DNA of 64,000 bases from Thraustochytrium sp. TN22 (taxonomy: Eukaryota; Sar; Bigyra; Thraustochytrida; Thraustochytriidae), in contig JABLUY010000074.1 in assembly GCA_013306675.1 (NCBI GenBank), positions 80,835 through 144,834 on the forward strand. The letters run 5' to 3'. The notes under the pieces were generated by a model. The model had not been told where the DNA came from. It saw nothing but the letters and a program-made list of their open reading frames with translations, and ran no database searches. Position numbers and translations under genes: made by a program. Positions 8,912-17,990 of the stretch are shown in pieces. Within the stretch, counting starts at the first letter, position 1. Each line of letters begins with the position of its first letter.

Positions 8912-10243
8912 TCAAAGCACGTGCTGGTAGGTGGAGAACCAGCCGGCGGAGTGCTGGATGCCGGGCATGGCGTCCGGGTCCGGCTCGGATGGGTCGAGCT
9001 GGTGCAGCAGGTGGCGGAAGAAGCTCTCGCGGGCGTGCTGGTTGCGGTAGTTCTTGTTGTCGAACTGCATCTGCATGGCGACGGTCTTGCCGAGGTTCTG
9101 GACTGCGTGCTGGATGCCCTGCGGGATGAAGACGATCTCGCCCTCCTTCTGGACGCAGTGGAGCAGCTCGGAGTCGTCCTCGAGCTCCTCGGTGACGTTG
9201 AGCGCCTTGATCTTGTCGGCAAAGGCACCCAGACCGGAGCGCGCGACGACCTCCGGGTCCTTGCTGAGCGCGGGCAGGTCGGCCTTGGGCTCGCGTGCGC
9301 GCAAGTCGGCCACGGCGTCCTCTTGGTCCCAGTGCGCAAGGCAAACCGGATCATGGTCGCCGAAGCGCGCACAGTAGGTCTCGTCCGGCGTGGCTGCCGG
9401 CTCGATGAGGCGCACAAGGTCCTGGGCCTCGAGCTCCGAGTAGCCCGCCACGACGCGTCGAGGCACCTTCATGTACCACAGCTTCTTGCCCTCGAAGATG
9501 AGATTGATGGCCGTCTGGTGCGCGTGGTAGTCGATGCCGCTCCCGGGGTAGCCAACGAGGAAGCCGGAGTGCGTCACGAGGTTCGGCGGCTTGAGCACCG
9601 AGTCTTCGCCCACCACAAAGGCGGGCACGCGCACGCGCGTGAGCAGGTTGCAGGCCACGGTGAAGTTATGGTGGATAGGCTCGGACCGCTCGTTGTAAAA
9701 GGACACGTACGGGAGGCACTCGTCCTTGTGGTTCCACAGCGACCACGACGTAGGCACCTGGCCGTACTGGAAAATGCCCGGCACCTCGGCGAGCTCCGTG
9801 GCCTCGTCCCCAAAGGCGCGCTCCGCGGCCTCCAGGTACTCGTCCATGGTCATGAGCTCTTTCGGGTACGGGCCTGCACCCACGCGAAGGAGCTCGTCAC
9901 CGAACACCTCGCGCAGCCTATCCCAGCGCAGCACATCGCGCGCGCTCCAGTCGTCCATGGCGTGTTCGAGCACCACGGGCCGCCCCGCCATCACGAAGAG
10001 CTCGCGGAACGCCTCGGGCGTCAGCCCGCGCGCGTCGACGCGTGGAAAGTCGCAGCCCTCATCAAGCTGCTCCAGTGACGCGCTCCAGGAGGACGTCGAC
10101 GTTGCCGCCGACGCCGCCGACGCTCCAGACGCGGACGAGGAAGACGACGACGACGACGACGACGACGCGGCCCCGGCAGCTCCAGCCACCAAGCACAGCG
10201 CCACGGCCAGCGACATTCTCCGGTTACCGCGCTGCCTCGCCAT
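8912..10243 (-). CDS. JmjC/cupin-8-like 2-oxoglutarate oxygenase with N-terminal signal peptide
   Basis: 443 residues from the ATG at 10243 (complement). MARQRGNRRMSLAVALCLVAG is a typical signal peptide, followed by an 11-Ser run, so secretion or ER entry is predicted. The catalytic core matches the JmjC cupin: SGIDYHAHQTAINLIFEGKK, and distally IPQGIQHAVQNLGKTVAM. The iron site normally reads HxD/E...H. Here it reads H240-A-H242 with distal H379, so the acidic ligand is replaced by His. Close relatives hydroxylate protein side chains (JMJD6, factor-inhibiting-HIF-like). Substrate here is unknown, and activity is uncertain because of the ligand change. The gene converges on CDC45 with 224 bp between them. 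Confidence 0.8.
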   Translation of the reverse strand: MARQRGNRRMSLAVALCLVAGAAGAASSSSSSSSSSSASGASAASAATSTSSWSASLEQLDEGCDFPRVDARGLTPEAFRELFVMAGRPVVLEHAMDDWSARDVLRWDRLREVFGDELLRVGAGPYPKELMTMDEYLEAAERAFGDEATELAEVPGIFQYGQVPTSWSLWNHKDECLPYVSFYNERSEPIHHNFTVACNLLTRVRVPAFVVGEDSVLKPPNLVTHSGFLVGYPGSGIDYHAHQTAINLIFEGKKLWYMKVPRRVVAGYSELEAQDLVRLIEPAATPDETYCARFGDHDPVCLAHWDQEDAVADLRAREPKADLPALSKDPEVVARSGLGAFADKIKALNVTEELEDDSELLHCVQKEGEIVFIPQGIQHAVQNLGKTVAMQMQFDNKNYRNQHARESFFRHLLHQLDPSEPDPDAMPGIQHSAGWFSTYQHVL

Positions 10244-11281
10244 CGTGCCGCGTCCGCCGCGCGCCACGCGAGAGGAGAGCGAGGCCGTGGAGCGTGTCCG
10301 AGCACTGCTGTCGCCGCGAGAAGCTGCGGTGCAACCAGCACCAAGTCTTCTGAGAACTAGGCTCGACTCGAAGCCACGCAGCTGCGCCGGGCCAAGCGCC
10401 GCGGGCAGCGGCCGAGCAAGCTCGCGAGCGCGCGAGCCAGCCAGCCAACGCAGCTGGAGCAGGTCCGGGCCGTCGGGGGTCTGCCGCGCCGAGGTTGCCA
10501 CGCGCGGCGTCCGCGCCGGGAACACGGGGCCCGGGCCACCATTTTCGCACACACGTGGTCCGCGGAGATGGTCTGGTCAACCCGCAGAAACCATGAAAAG
10601 GCATGAAGAGAGATACGAGGCGAAACAAGTGGAGCGAGGCAGGCGCTCTCGTCAGAGCGATGGACCACACGAAGAGTGCGAGCATGGCATGACATGGCAC
10701 CCGCGTAGCTTGTCGTGCCAGCCGGGGCCTGATGCGCTTTCGTTCAGGTGCCATACTTGGACTCCTTCGGAACGACTCTTGCAGTGCGCTCGCCTTGCGC
10801 AGCGCTCGTAACGCTGAGAACCACGGCCTCGACGGCCCTCCACGTCACACTCCTCCCGCCGTCAAAGGCCTGTGGTCATGGACGGCGGGAGGCGCTCGTC
10901 GCGCTCGAACTGTCCGTGGCGGGGAGCCATCGCAACGTCGAGGCTCTTGGGCTCCCGCGGCGTCCGGGGTCTCGTTTCCCTTCTGCCCGCGTGCTCGTCG
11001 TCCTCGTCCGCGCCCTCTCGGCTCTTTCAAGCTGGGAGACGAGCTCCTGGCCGCCCTTGTCGCCCTGGTCGTCCTGGGCGGCGTGGTTGACCTCGGCGAG
11101 CGGCGGCCGCAGACCCCAAGCTGCGCTGCGCAGCGCCGCACGGCGGCTCGCTCGGGCGGCAGCGGCGGCGGCGGCGGCAGGGGGGCGGCAGCGGCGGCGG
11201 CGGCGGCAGGGGGGCGGCAGCGGCGGGCCCGGCGCGCCGCGTGCGAGCTCCCGACAGACGCTCTTCGTCGGCATCGCGGCC
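10244..11281. other. Intergenic region between divergent JmjC-like and Nup42-like genes
   Basis: 1.0 kb divergent intergenic region, so both promoters must lie here. The stretch 10244-10560 is GC-rich leader of the JmjC-like gene. From 10560 to 10800 it is less biased. From 11155 to 11220 GGC runs encode only Gly in an open frame without a supported start. No TATA element or RNA gene was recognised. Confidence 0.35.
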
Positions 11282-11293
11282 ATGTGGGGCGGT

Positions 11294-11338
<45 letters not shown>

Positions 11339-12925
11339 TTTGGTGCGGGCGCCTCGCGCAACAACGGCGGCGGCGGCGGGCGGAGCAGAGGAGGCCGTCG
11401 CGGCAACAGCAACAACAACCGCAGCAATCATGGCCGACAGCAGCAGCAAGGCGGCTTTGGCGGTGGTGCGAGCAACTCCGGCTTTGGCGGCGGCAGCAAC
11501 AGCAACAGCGGCTTCGGCGGCGGCGCGAGCAGCGGTGGGTTTGGCGGCGGCGCAGCAGGCTCTGGATTTGGTGGCGGCGGCGGCAACAACAATAGCGGCT
11601 TTGGCGGCGGAGCGAGCAGCTCCGGCTTCGGCGGTGGTAGCACGAGCGGCTTCGGCGGCGGCGCAACCAACAACAGCGGCTTTGGTGGCGGCAACAACAA
11701 CAACAACAATGGCGGCTTTGGTGGTGCTAACAACAACAACAGCAATAACAACAGGTCCGGCTTTGGCGGCGGCGCCTCGGGCTTTGGCGGCGGTGCCTCT
11801 GGCTTTGGTGGCGGCGCTTCTAGCTTCGGCGGCGGCGGCGGCGGTGGCGGCGGCGGTGGCGGCGGTGGTGGTGGTAGCTCAAAGCCTTGCAAGTTCTTCT
11901 TGCAGGGCAGTTGCAAATTCGGAAACCAGTGCAAGTTCTCGCACAATGTGCCCCCTCAACAGCAGCCACAGCATCAGCAGCATCAGCAGCATCAGCAGCA
12001 GCAACAACAACAACAGCAACACGGCTTCGGCGGGGGCGCCTCTGGCTTTGGCGGCGGGCAGGCAGCTCCCTTCGGCGCCTCAAATGGCGCTACTCAGCAG
12101 TCCCCTTTTGGAGGCGGAGCGAGCAGCAATGCGTCGTCCTTTGGCGGTGGCGGCTTTGGCGGCTCACAGCCGTCCAACTCCATGTTTGGCGGGAATGCCG
12201 GTCCGCAAGCCGGAAACTCTTCCTTCTTTGGCGGCGGCGGGGGCTCGCAGCAGCAGCAGTCGAGCTCGCCGTTCGGCGGCGGTGCCGGTCAACAGCAGCA
12301 GCCGAGCTCAACGTTTGGCGGCGGCGCCGGCAGCGGCGGGCAACCGGCGTTTGGCGCTGGGTCGTCGCAGCCAGGCGCCTCCATGTTTGGGGCGAACGCG
12401 GGTGCATTTAACCCCAACAACAACAACAACAACAATGGCAACAACGGCAGCAGCAAGCCTCCATGCCGCAACTTTGCTAGCGGACACTGCCGCTTCGGAG
12501 ATCGCTGCCGGTTCTCGCATGACACGCAACAGCGAGGTCCGGGCGGGCAGAGTGGCGCTCCGGGTGGGTTTGGCGGGCAGCAGGCCAACGCCGGCTTCGG
12601 CTCCAACTTTGCCGCGGCGTCGGCGTCGAGCGGCGGTGTGTCGAGCGGTGACCAAATTACGGCGAGCAGCGGGCAGGCGCGCGCGCTCATCCCGTCCGAT
12701 ACGCATGACCTGTTCGAGAGGAAAAAGGAGGACACGAGCGCGACGGCGGCAAGCGTGGCCCAGCCCGGCGGCGACGACACAGACGGCGGCAAGCCGCGAC
12801 GCACGTGCCCGAAAAGCTCTCCCTTTTACAAGGACAAGCTCTCGTTAGAGGAGGAGTCGGACGAGTTTGACAAGGACTCCTTCACGCTGGGCCGCGTCCC
12901 GCTCAACATCCAGCTCCTGGCGTGA
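11282..12925 (+). CDS. Nup42-like FG-repeat protein with two CCCH zinc fingers
   Basis: 547 residues from ATG 11282. Most of the protein is Gly/Asn/Gln/Ser low complexity with dozens of GFGGG/FGGG units, the FG-repeat signature of phase-forming nucleoporins. CCCH finger 1 (CKFFLQGSCKFGNQCKFSH) is at residues about 201-220 and finger 2 (CRNFASGHCRFGDRCRFSH) at about 394-413. The extreme C-terminus ends FTLGRVPLNIQLLA, resembling the Gle1-binding tail of animal NUP42 (FTLGKIP-type). Together these suggest an mRNA-export nucleoporin acting with Gle1/DBP5 at the cytoplasmic face of the pore. Two fingers instead of one is unusual. A generic CCCH RNA-binding protein is the alternative. Confidence 0.75.
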
Positions 12926-12957
12926 TGCGCGGCGCACCATGTTCATAAGTAGCAGGG

Positions 12958-13110
12958 GCAACATCGTTTCAGTCCTTTTACCGCAGGGGGCAACTCGTCT
13001 CAGTCTTTTACCGCAGGGACAACATCGCTTTCAGTCCTTTTACCGCAGGGGGGCAACATCGTCTCAGTCTTTTACCGCAGGGACAACATCGTTTCAGTCT
13101 TTTACCGCTG
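12958..13110. repeat. Minisatellite of about 31-bp units in a dimeric A-B-A-B pattern
   Basis: Five tandem units starting near 12959, 12990, 13020, 13054 and 13084, each containing CAGTC(C)TTTTACCGCAGGG. Units 1 and 3 share CAGTCCTTTTACCG and a longer G run; units 2 and 4 share TCTCAGTCTTTTACCG. The array therefore probably grew by duplication of a 61-64 bp dimer. It fills the gap between two convergent genes. Confidence 0.9.
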
Positions 13111-13143
13111 ACTTGGCATGCGGTATCACCTTGCTTGCATCGT

Positions 13144-14100
13144 CTACTCCTCGCAGGTCGCTGCAGTACCACGCAGTTTGGCGAGCTGCGCGATGTGAGA
13201 CGGCCCAATGCCGCAGCAGCCGCCGACGATGGAGGCGCCCGCCGAGATCCACTTCTTGGCGTAGTCGGCGTAGACCTCCGGCGTGGTGTCCTCGCGCATC
13301 TTGAGCACCACGGTGTTGGCCTTCTCGGGCGCCTGGGTATCGCGAAAGGCGTTCGCGTAGACGCCGAGCCGCGGCGACGTAAAGCCGGCCTGGTCCTCCG
13401 AGAGCGCCTTGGCGGCCTCGCGCACGGCGCTCTCCATAATCTCGTGCCGCGAGCAGTTGAAGAGGACGGCCTCCACGCAGCCACCCAGCTCCCGGTTAGT
13501 GGCTTGCACTGCGCGGGCCCATTGCTGGACGCTCTCGCCAGAACGAAGCCTAACAGGCTCGTCCGGGCACAAAGAGGCGGCCACCCAAACGGGCTTCTTG
13601 GTCTGCGCGCAGAGTTCGAGACCGACGCGCGTTTCGTCGATGCTCGAGATGGTCTCCATGAGCATCAGATCGCACAAGTCTACCTGCGCCTGGATGAGGA
13701 CCGCCCAGATGCGGCGCGCCTCGGCCTCGTGGCCGGCGAAGTTCGGTTGCCAGCTGCCCAGCGTGGGCGGCACGCAGGCGGCCACGCGCGGCGCCGACTG
13801 GCCCGGGTTCTCGGACGCAACCTTTTGCGCCGCCTCGACTGCCAGCTCGGCGGCGTGGCGCGCGAGCTCCGCCCCGCGCGCCTCAAAGACGTCCGCGCCA
13901 ATGTGGAAGGGCACCACGGCGTACGCGTTGCTCGTGAGCACCTCGGCGCCTGCACGAGCAAAGTTTTCGTGTGCCTCTCGGACGAGCTCAGGCGTCTCCA
14001 TGAGCGCCAGCGCCGACCACTGCGGCTTGCGCATCGGCGCGCCCATGGCTGCCAACTCGTGGCCCATGCCGCCATCGAGGACGATGAGCTTTTCAGCCAT
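13144..14100 (-). CDS. Homocysteine S-methyltransferase family protein
   Basis: 318 residues from the ATG at 14100 (complement), a normal length for the stand-alone enzyme. It belongs to the zinc-dependent Hcy-binding barrel family, which transfers a methyl group from S-methylmethionine or betaine to homocysteine to give methionine in the cytosol. Visible signatures are LDGGMGHELAAMG near the start, LTSNAYAV, LFNCSRHEIM with the first zinc Cys, and VGGCCGIGPSHI with the paired Cys ligands near the C-terminus. All three zinc thiolates are present, so it should be active. Methyl donor cannot be told from sequence alone. It converges on the Nup42-like gene across the minisatellite. Confidence 0.93.
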   Translation of the reverse strand: MAEKLIVLDGGMGHELAAMGAPMRKPQWSALALMETPELVREAHENFARAGAEVLTSNAYAVVPFHIGADVFEARGAELARHAAELAVEAAQKVASENPGQSAPRVAACVPPTLGSWQPNFAGHEAEARRIWAVLIQAQVDLCDLMLMETISSIDETRVGLELCAQTKKPVWVAASLCPDEPVRLRSGESVQQWARAVQATNRELGGCVEAVLFNCSRHEIMESAVREAAKALSEDQAGFTSPRLGVYANAFRDTQAPEKANTVVLKMREDTTPEVYADYAKKWISAGASIVGGCCGIGPSHIAQLAKLRGTAATCEE

Positions 14101-14612
14101 GATCGTTGTTGGCAACAAGCCTTCGCGACTTCACCACCCGGTGTCGAGTTTGGTTGCAGCGTTGCGGGTCTGGTAGGGCAGCCTGCGCGACTGCCGACTT
14201 GGCGAAGCGCTTACGGCGCTCACGACCTCGTCCCCAGGACGAATTTTGGGACGTCTGCGCTGCTGAGGGCGTGATGGCATGCCTGTGAGGCGCCGCGCAT
14301 CGTTCGGGTGCGTCGAAGCTGGCTATAATCATGGTCGGTACCGGTTGGGTCAGCATGATAGCAGTTGCCGGGCCCATCAAGGTCTTCCCGTCGCTGCGGT
14401 GTCGGCGATGTCGCGGGTCCCCTCTGCAAGCACTGGCATGGCAGGCTGTCCCTCCGACTCGGCGGAAAGCAAATAAACGCAGCGGGCGGTCGTGAGACCT
14501 TTCCGAATGGAGAACGACGCGAAGCGATCAGGCCGCGTGAGCGCAAGCTGCTGTTCATAGCCTTCGACCACTCACTCACCAAGTTAGCTTTCTTGGACGC
14601 TGTTCTCGTGCA
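14101..14612. other. Divergent intergenic region, methyltransferase and AC19 promoters
   Basis: 512 nt between two divergently transcribed genes, noticeably less GC-rich than the genes. No TATA box, repeat or RNA gene was recognised. Short open frames on both strands have no recognisable content. Confidence 0.35.
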
Positions 14613-15194
14613 ATGACAACAGGCGCTCATGGGCAGATGGGAACGCGGGACACCGGCGCGGGCGACGAGTGGCAGAGCAGAATCGACGTCGCCATGGGCG
14701 AGGAGGGCGGCGCGGAGGCAAACCAGGGCGGCGCGGCGGCGCGGCGGCGGCCGGCGGCTGCGACCGAGGCCGCGGACCTGCCACTGACCTATGTACGTTT
14801 GATGGGCGCGCGGGCGAAGGGAGATGCCGATGGCGCCAGACCACGCGCCGGAGCAGAGGGCTGACGAGGCGCGAACGCTGCTGCGCAGGTGGACGTGACG
14901 TCGGCGAACTCCAAGTCGTACGCGTTCGCAAAGGAGGGCCACACGCTGGGCAACGCGCTGCGGCATATGGTGCTGCGGCAGCCGCACGTGGACTTGTGCG
15001 GCTACACCATCCCGCACCCGATGGAGGACCTGTACCACATGCGCGTGCAGACGGACGGCGCGATCGACGCGGACCAGGCGCTGGAGGCCGGTCTGGACAG
15101 CCTCGAGAAGCTTTGCGGCGACCTGCTGCAAAAGGTGGACGCGGCGCACGCAGTCTTCGAGGAGAAGCAGGCCAAGGCCGGCGCCAAGGCGTAG
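14613..15194 (+). CDS. RPAC2: RNA polymerases I and III subunit AC19 (RPAC2), two exons
   Basis: Exons 14613-14792 and 14889-15194, 161 residues. The intron 14793-14888 (96 nt) starts GTACGT and ends GCGCAG; the phase-0 junction joins LPLTY to VDVTSANSKSYAF. The second exon has the RPB11-like alpha-NTD fold: FAKEGHTLGNALRHMVLRQP, then CGYTIPHPMEDLYHMRVQT, then a C-terminal dimerisation helix. AC19 pairs with AC40 in assembly of Pol I and Pol III, equivalent to the bacterial alpha dimer. The first exon is an Ala/Gly-rich, poorly conserved N-terminal extension. Without the intron the conserved part would have only a GTG start, which supports the splice model. Confidence 0.93.
14793..14888 (+). 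other. Intron of the AC19 gene
   Basis: Donor GTACGT at 14793 and acceptor GCGCAG ending at 14888. Phase 0, 96 nt. Confidence 0.88.
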
Positions 15195-15238
15195 TCGATG
15201 TGCGCGCCGCGCGCACACATGAGGACGAGGAGGGACGC

Positions 15239-15277
<39 letters not shown>

Positions 15278-15280
15278 AGA
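15239..15280. repeat. (CAG)n trinucleotide repeat in the AC19 3' flank
   Basis: About 13 AGC/CAG units interrupted twice by AGT, between AC19 and the convergent SANT gene. Confidence 0.9.
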
Positions 15281-15359
15281 ACAGCGACAGCAGCCGCGCC
15301 CATTGTACCCAAAATCACCCGTTCATTTGTCCCTACCCGTCTCAGCTCAACTACTTTAC

Positions 15360-16446
15360 TCACCTCTTGCGGCGCTTGCTCGCGGTCTTTCGCCGCTTGG
15401 AGCGCGGCGCCTCAAAGTCCGAGTCCATGCCGTCATAGGGGTCGTAGAAATCGTTCCCGTCGCCCTCTTCGGCCTGCAGGCGCAACGCGAGCTCCATGTC
15501 AAGCTCCTCCTGTGTCTTGGCAACGCGCGCGCCGCCGCCGCCGCGCGTCTTCTTGGCTTTCGGATTAGACTTGGTCTTGGTCTTGGTCTTGGTCTTGGCC
15601 TTGGCCGGTGCAGCGGCGGCGGCCTTCTTCTTCTTCTTGCGGGCCGGCCCAGCGACTTCCTCGGACGCAGCCTCTGGCGCCGGCGCCTCGGGCCCGGCGT
15701 CGGCGTCAGCGTCGAAGGCGCCCTTTTCGTCCTCGGGGATATCCGCGGGTTCGCCGGCCCGCACGCGTTCCAGCGCGGCCGTGAGGCTGGCCAGCTGGCG
15801 CTGCAGTTGGCGCATGCGCTCGTAGCGCGCGTGGCGCAGCGAGGCCTTGTGCTGGAGCGCCGTCGTGGTGGTGACCACGTTGGAGGTGTCCTCATGACGC
15901 AGCACGGGGATGACGATGTTGCGGATCTCGGCCGGGTCCATGCCGAACTGCGCCTGGTTGGTGGCGCGCTTGCGCTTGATCTCCGCCTGCGTCGGGTTGT
16001 CCTCCATGTTGATGAGGCAGCCGTTCTTGCGCTTGCCCTGCTTCTTCTGGTTCTCCGCAAACACGCGCGACGGGTCAATGTGCAGGCCGGTGAACTCGCT
16101 CGTCGACTGCTGGCCCAGCATGCGCTGCATCTGGTTGTTGAGCTGCGCCACCGTCTTGCCCGGCAGGCATCCCGCCTTGACGATGTCCGTCCACCTGCCG
16201 AGCCCAAACTTCATCAGCGCCAGCCGAAACACCTCCACCTCCTTCTCCGTCCATCCTGCGCCGCGCCCTCTCGCCGTCAGCCTCCCTCTCGCTCCTCCTG
16301 CTCCGCGCGCGAAACGCTACGCTACCCTCGGCCCGCGTCGCCTCGCGCCGCCACGTACCCGGCGAGAGCGTGTAGTTCCACAGGCTGCGGCTGTCGTTGC
16401 TGTGCAGCGCCGCGCCGGCCGCCGCGGCCGCCGCCGCGGCCGTCAT
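15360..16446 (-). CDS. SANT/Myb-domain nuclear protein of unknown function, two exons
   Basis: Complement of 16359-16446 joined to 15360-16255, 327 residues. The 102-nt intron has donor GTACGT (16358 downward) and acceptor GCAG (ending 16256), phase 1. Splicing joins NDSRSLWNYTLSPG to WTEKEVEVFRLALMKFGLG, completing the first SANT helix with its Trp. A second Trp follows in GRWTDIVK, then LPGKTVAQLNNQMQRMLGQQ, typical of a Myb/SANT third helix. The remainder has a coiled-coil, a Lys/Ala linker with (TK)n repeats (KAKTKTKTKTKS) and C-terminal basic clusters that look like nuclear localisation signals. It is probably a chromatin or DNA-binding factor; I do not recognise an orthologue. The start codon at 16446 opens an Ala run. 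Confidence 0.8.
16256..16358 (-). other. Intron of the SANT/Myb gene
   Basis: On the minus strand: donor GTACGT beginning at 16358 and acceptor GCAG ending at 16256. It restores a continuous SANT domain across a phase-1 junction. Confidence 0.8.
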
Positions 16447-16761
16447 CGCGAGCCCGCCGCGCCGCCGCCGCCCGTTCGCGCTCTGCCGCCGCCGCCGGGG
16501 CCGCGCCGCCGCTCTGTCTGCACCAAGGTCAAACTTGCCCAACCGGCACTCCGGCGCACCGGGACCGCGGGTGCGCCGGTCCCGGAAATCAGGCCCCGCG
16601 CCGCGACGCACTACAGGCCTGCTGCTGCGTCGCGTGTCCAGGACCCGCGGCGCGGCGCGGCGGCAGAACTCGGAGGCCTGGCGGTCGCGAGCGGGCAGCG
16701 CGGTCGGCGCTTCGCGCGGGAAAGGGCGAAGAAACGCAGCGCGAGGAGGGCCGCGGCCGTC
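16447..16761. promoter_or_regulatory. Short divergent promoter shared by the SANT/Myb and SDR genes
   Basis: Only 315 nt separate the two start codons, so both transcription starts and leaders must fit here. The sequence is extremely GC-rich (GCC/GCG triplets) with no TATA-like element. Confidence 0.5.
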
Positions 16762-17865
16762 ATGTGGATCCCCGGCGCGTCGCACGTGCTCGCGGCGCTG
16801 GCCGCGGCGCTGGTGTACCAGTGGACGCTGGTGCGGCCCAAGGTGGACTGGACGCCCGCGGCGCACGACGTGGCGCTGCAGGCGTGCCCGGAAGGCACGC
16901 AGGAGACGACGCTCATGTTTGGCGCGACGTCCATGCTCGGAAAGTACATCGTGGAGTCGTACAGGCGCGATGAGAGCATCTGCGTGGTGAACTTCGGGCG
17001 CAGCAAGTGCCGCGGCTGCCACGTCAATGTCAAGGGCGACCTGCGCGACGCGCGCCACGTGCAGCGCGTGCTGGCCTTCTACGCGCCGGAGACCGTGCTG
17101 ACGTCCGTCAAGCCGCCGCTCGAGGGCATGCACTACAAGGTGTACATCGAACTGAACCTGCTCAGCATGCTGGAGCTCATCAAGGCGGCCAAGGCGGCCG
17201 GCGTGCGCCAGTTCATCTACGTCTCGAGCATCGCGGCGGCCAGCCACTTTTTGCCGCACGAGAACGCCACCGAGGCCGATCCGCAGCCGCACTACACGGA
17301 CTACGAGGCGCCCTACGACGTGTCCAAGCGCGTGGCGGAGGACGCGCTGCTGGCGGCGCACGAGCCGGACTCCTTCGCCACCATCAGCGTGCGCACCAGC
17401 GGCATCATCGGCGGCCCGGGGGACCCGTACAGCTTCTACTACAGCACCTTCCCCTTCGTGCCCTCCTTCGACACGCCCGCGGTCGTCGACATCAACTACG
17501 CGGGCAACATTGGGGACGCGCTCTACGAGGTGCACCGCGGCCTGCAGCGCAACCCGGAGCTCGGCGGCCAGTTCTACTACTACACGGGCGAGCACCTGTC
17601 GGAGATGGACCAGGCCGCCATCACCGCCAAGGTGCGCGGCGTCCCGGTGCTGCGCCTTCCGTACTGGCTGCTGGAGCTCGCCATCGCGGCCGGCCAGTTC
17701 GTGCGCTTCGAGCACGACATCTACAACATCATCGACATGATGCGTATGGCCGTCGTCCCGCAGACCTTTGACAATTCCAAGTTTCACCGCGCCTTTCCCT
17801 CCTTCACGCCGCGCTACACCATGGCCGAGGCCATCGCGCGCGTGTACGCGGATGGAAACAAGTAG
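16762..17865 (+). CDS. Extended SDR, 3-beta-hydroxysteroid dehydrogenase/isomerase-like
   Basis: 367 residues from ATG 16762. An N-terminal hydrophobic stretch (residues about 5-25) may be a signal anchor or ER hairpin. A Rossmann segment FGATSMLGKYIVE (residues about 52-64) replaces the usual GxxGxxG with a looser GATSMLG. The catalytic pair Y185-x3-K189 (YDVSK) is present, preceded by the YVSSIAAAS strand carrying the catalytic Ser. The GGPGDP region follows, as in NSDHL and 3-beta-HSD-type enzymes. It probably oxidises a sterol or other membrane-associated hydroxy substrate with NAD(P)+. It shares a divergent promoter with the SANT gene. The exact substrate is unknown. Confidence 0.82.
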   Translation: MWIPGASHVLAALAAALVYQWTLVRPKVDWTPAAHDVALQACPEGTQETTLMFGATSMLGKYIVESYRRDESICVVNFGRSKCRGCHVNVKGDLRDARHVQRVLAFYAPETVLTSVKPPLEGMHYKVYIELNLLSMLELIKAAKAAGVRQFIYVSSIAAASHFLPHENATEADPQPHYTDYEAPYDVSKRVAEDALLAAHEPDSFATISVRTSGIIGGPGDPYSFYYSTFPFVPSFDTPAVVDINYAGNIGDALYEVHRGLQRNPELGGQFYYYTGEHLSEMDQAAITAKVRGVPVLRLPYWLLELAIAAGQFVRFEHDIYNIIDMMRMAVVPQTFDNSKFHRAFPSFTPRYTMAEAIARVYADGNK

Positions 17866-17990
17866 CTAAAGCGACGCCACATGGGTCCCGCGGGAGGAGG
17901 CGGCGCTTCTCCGTAGGAGAGCCTTCAAGGCCCGTCTCCGCGCCGTCACAAAAAGTCATTCATTCAATATTTATCCACTTCCAATACTCA

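Noticed and set aside
12958-13110. CRISPR-like array
   Set aside because: Units are contiguous with no unique spacers, in a eukaryotic genome; it is a minisatellite.
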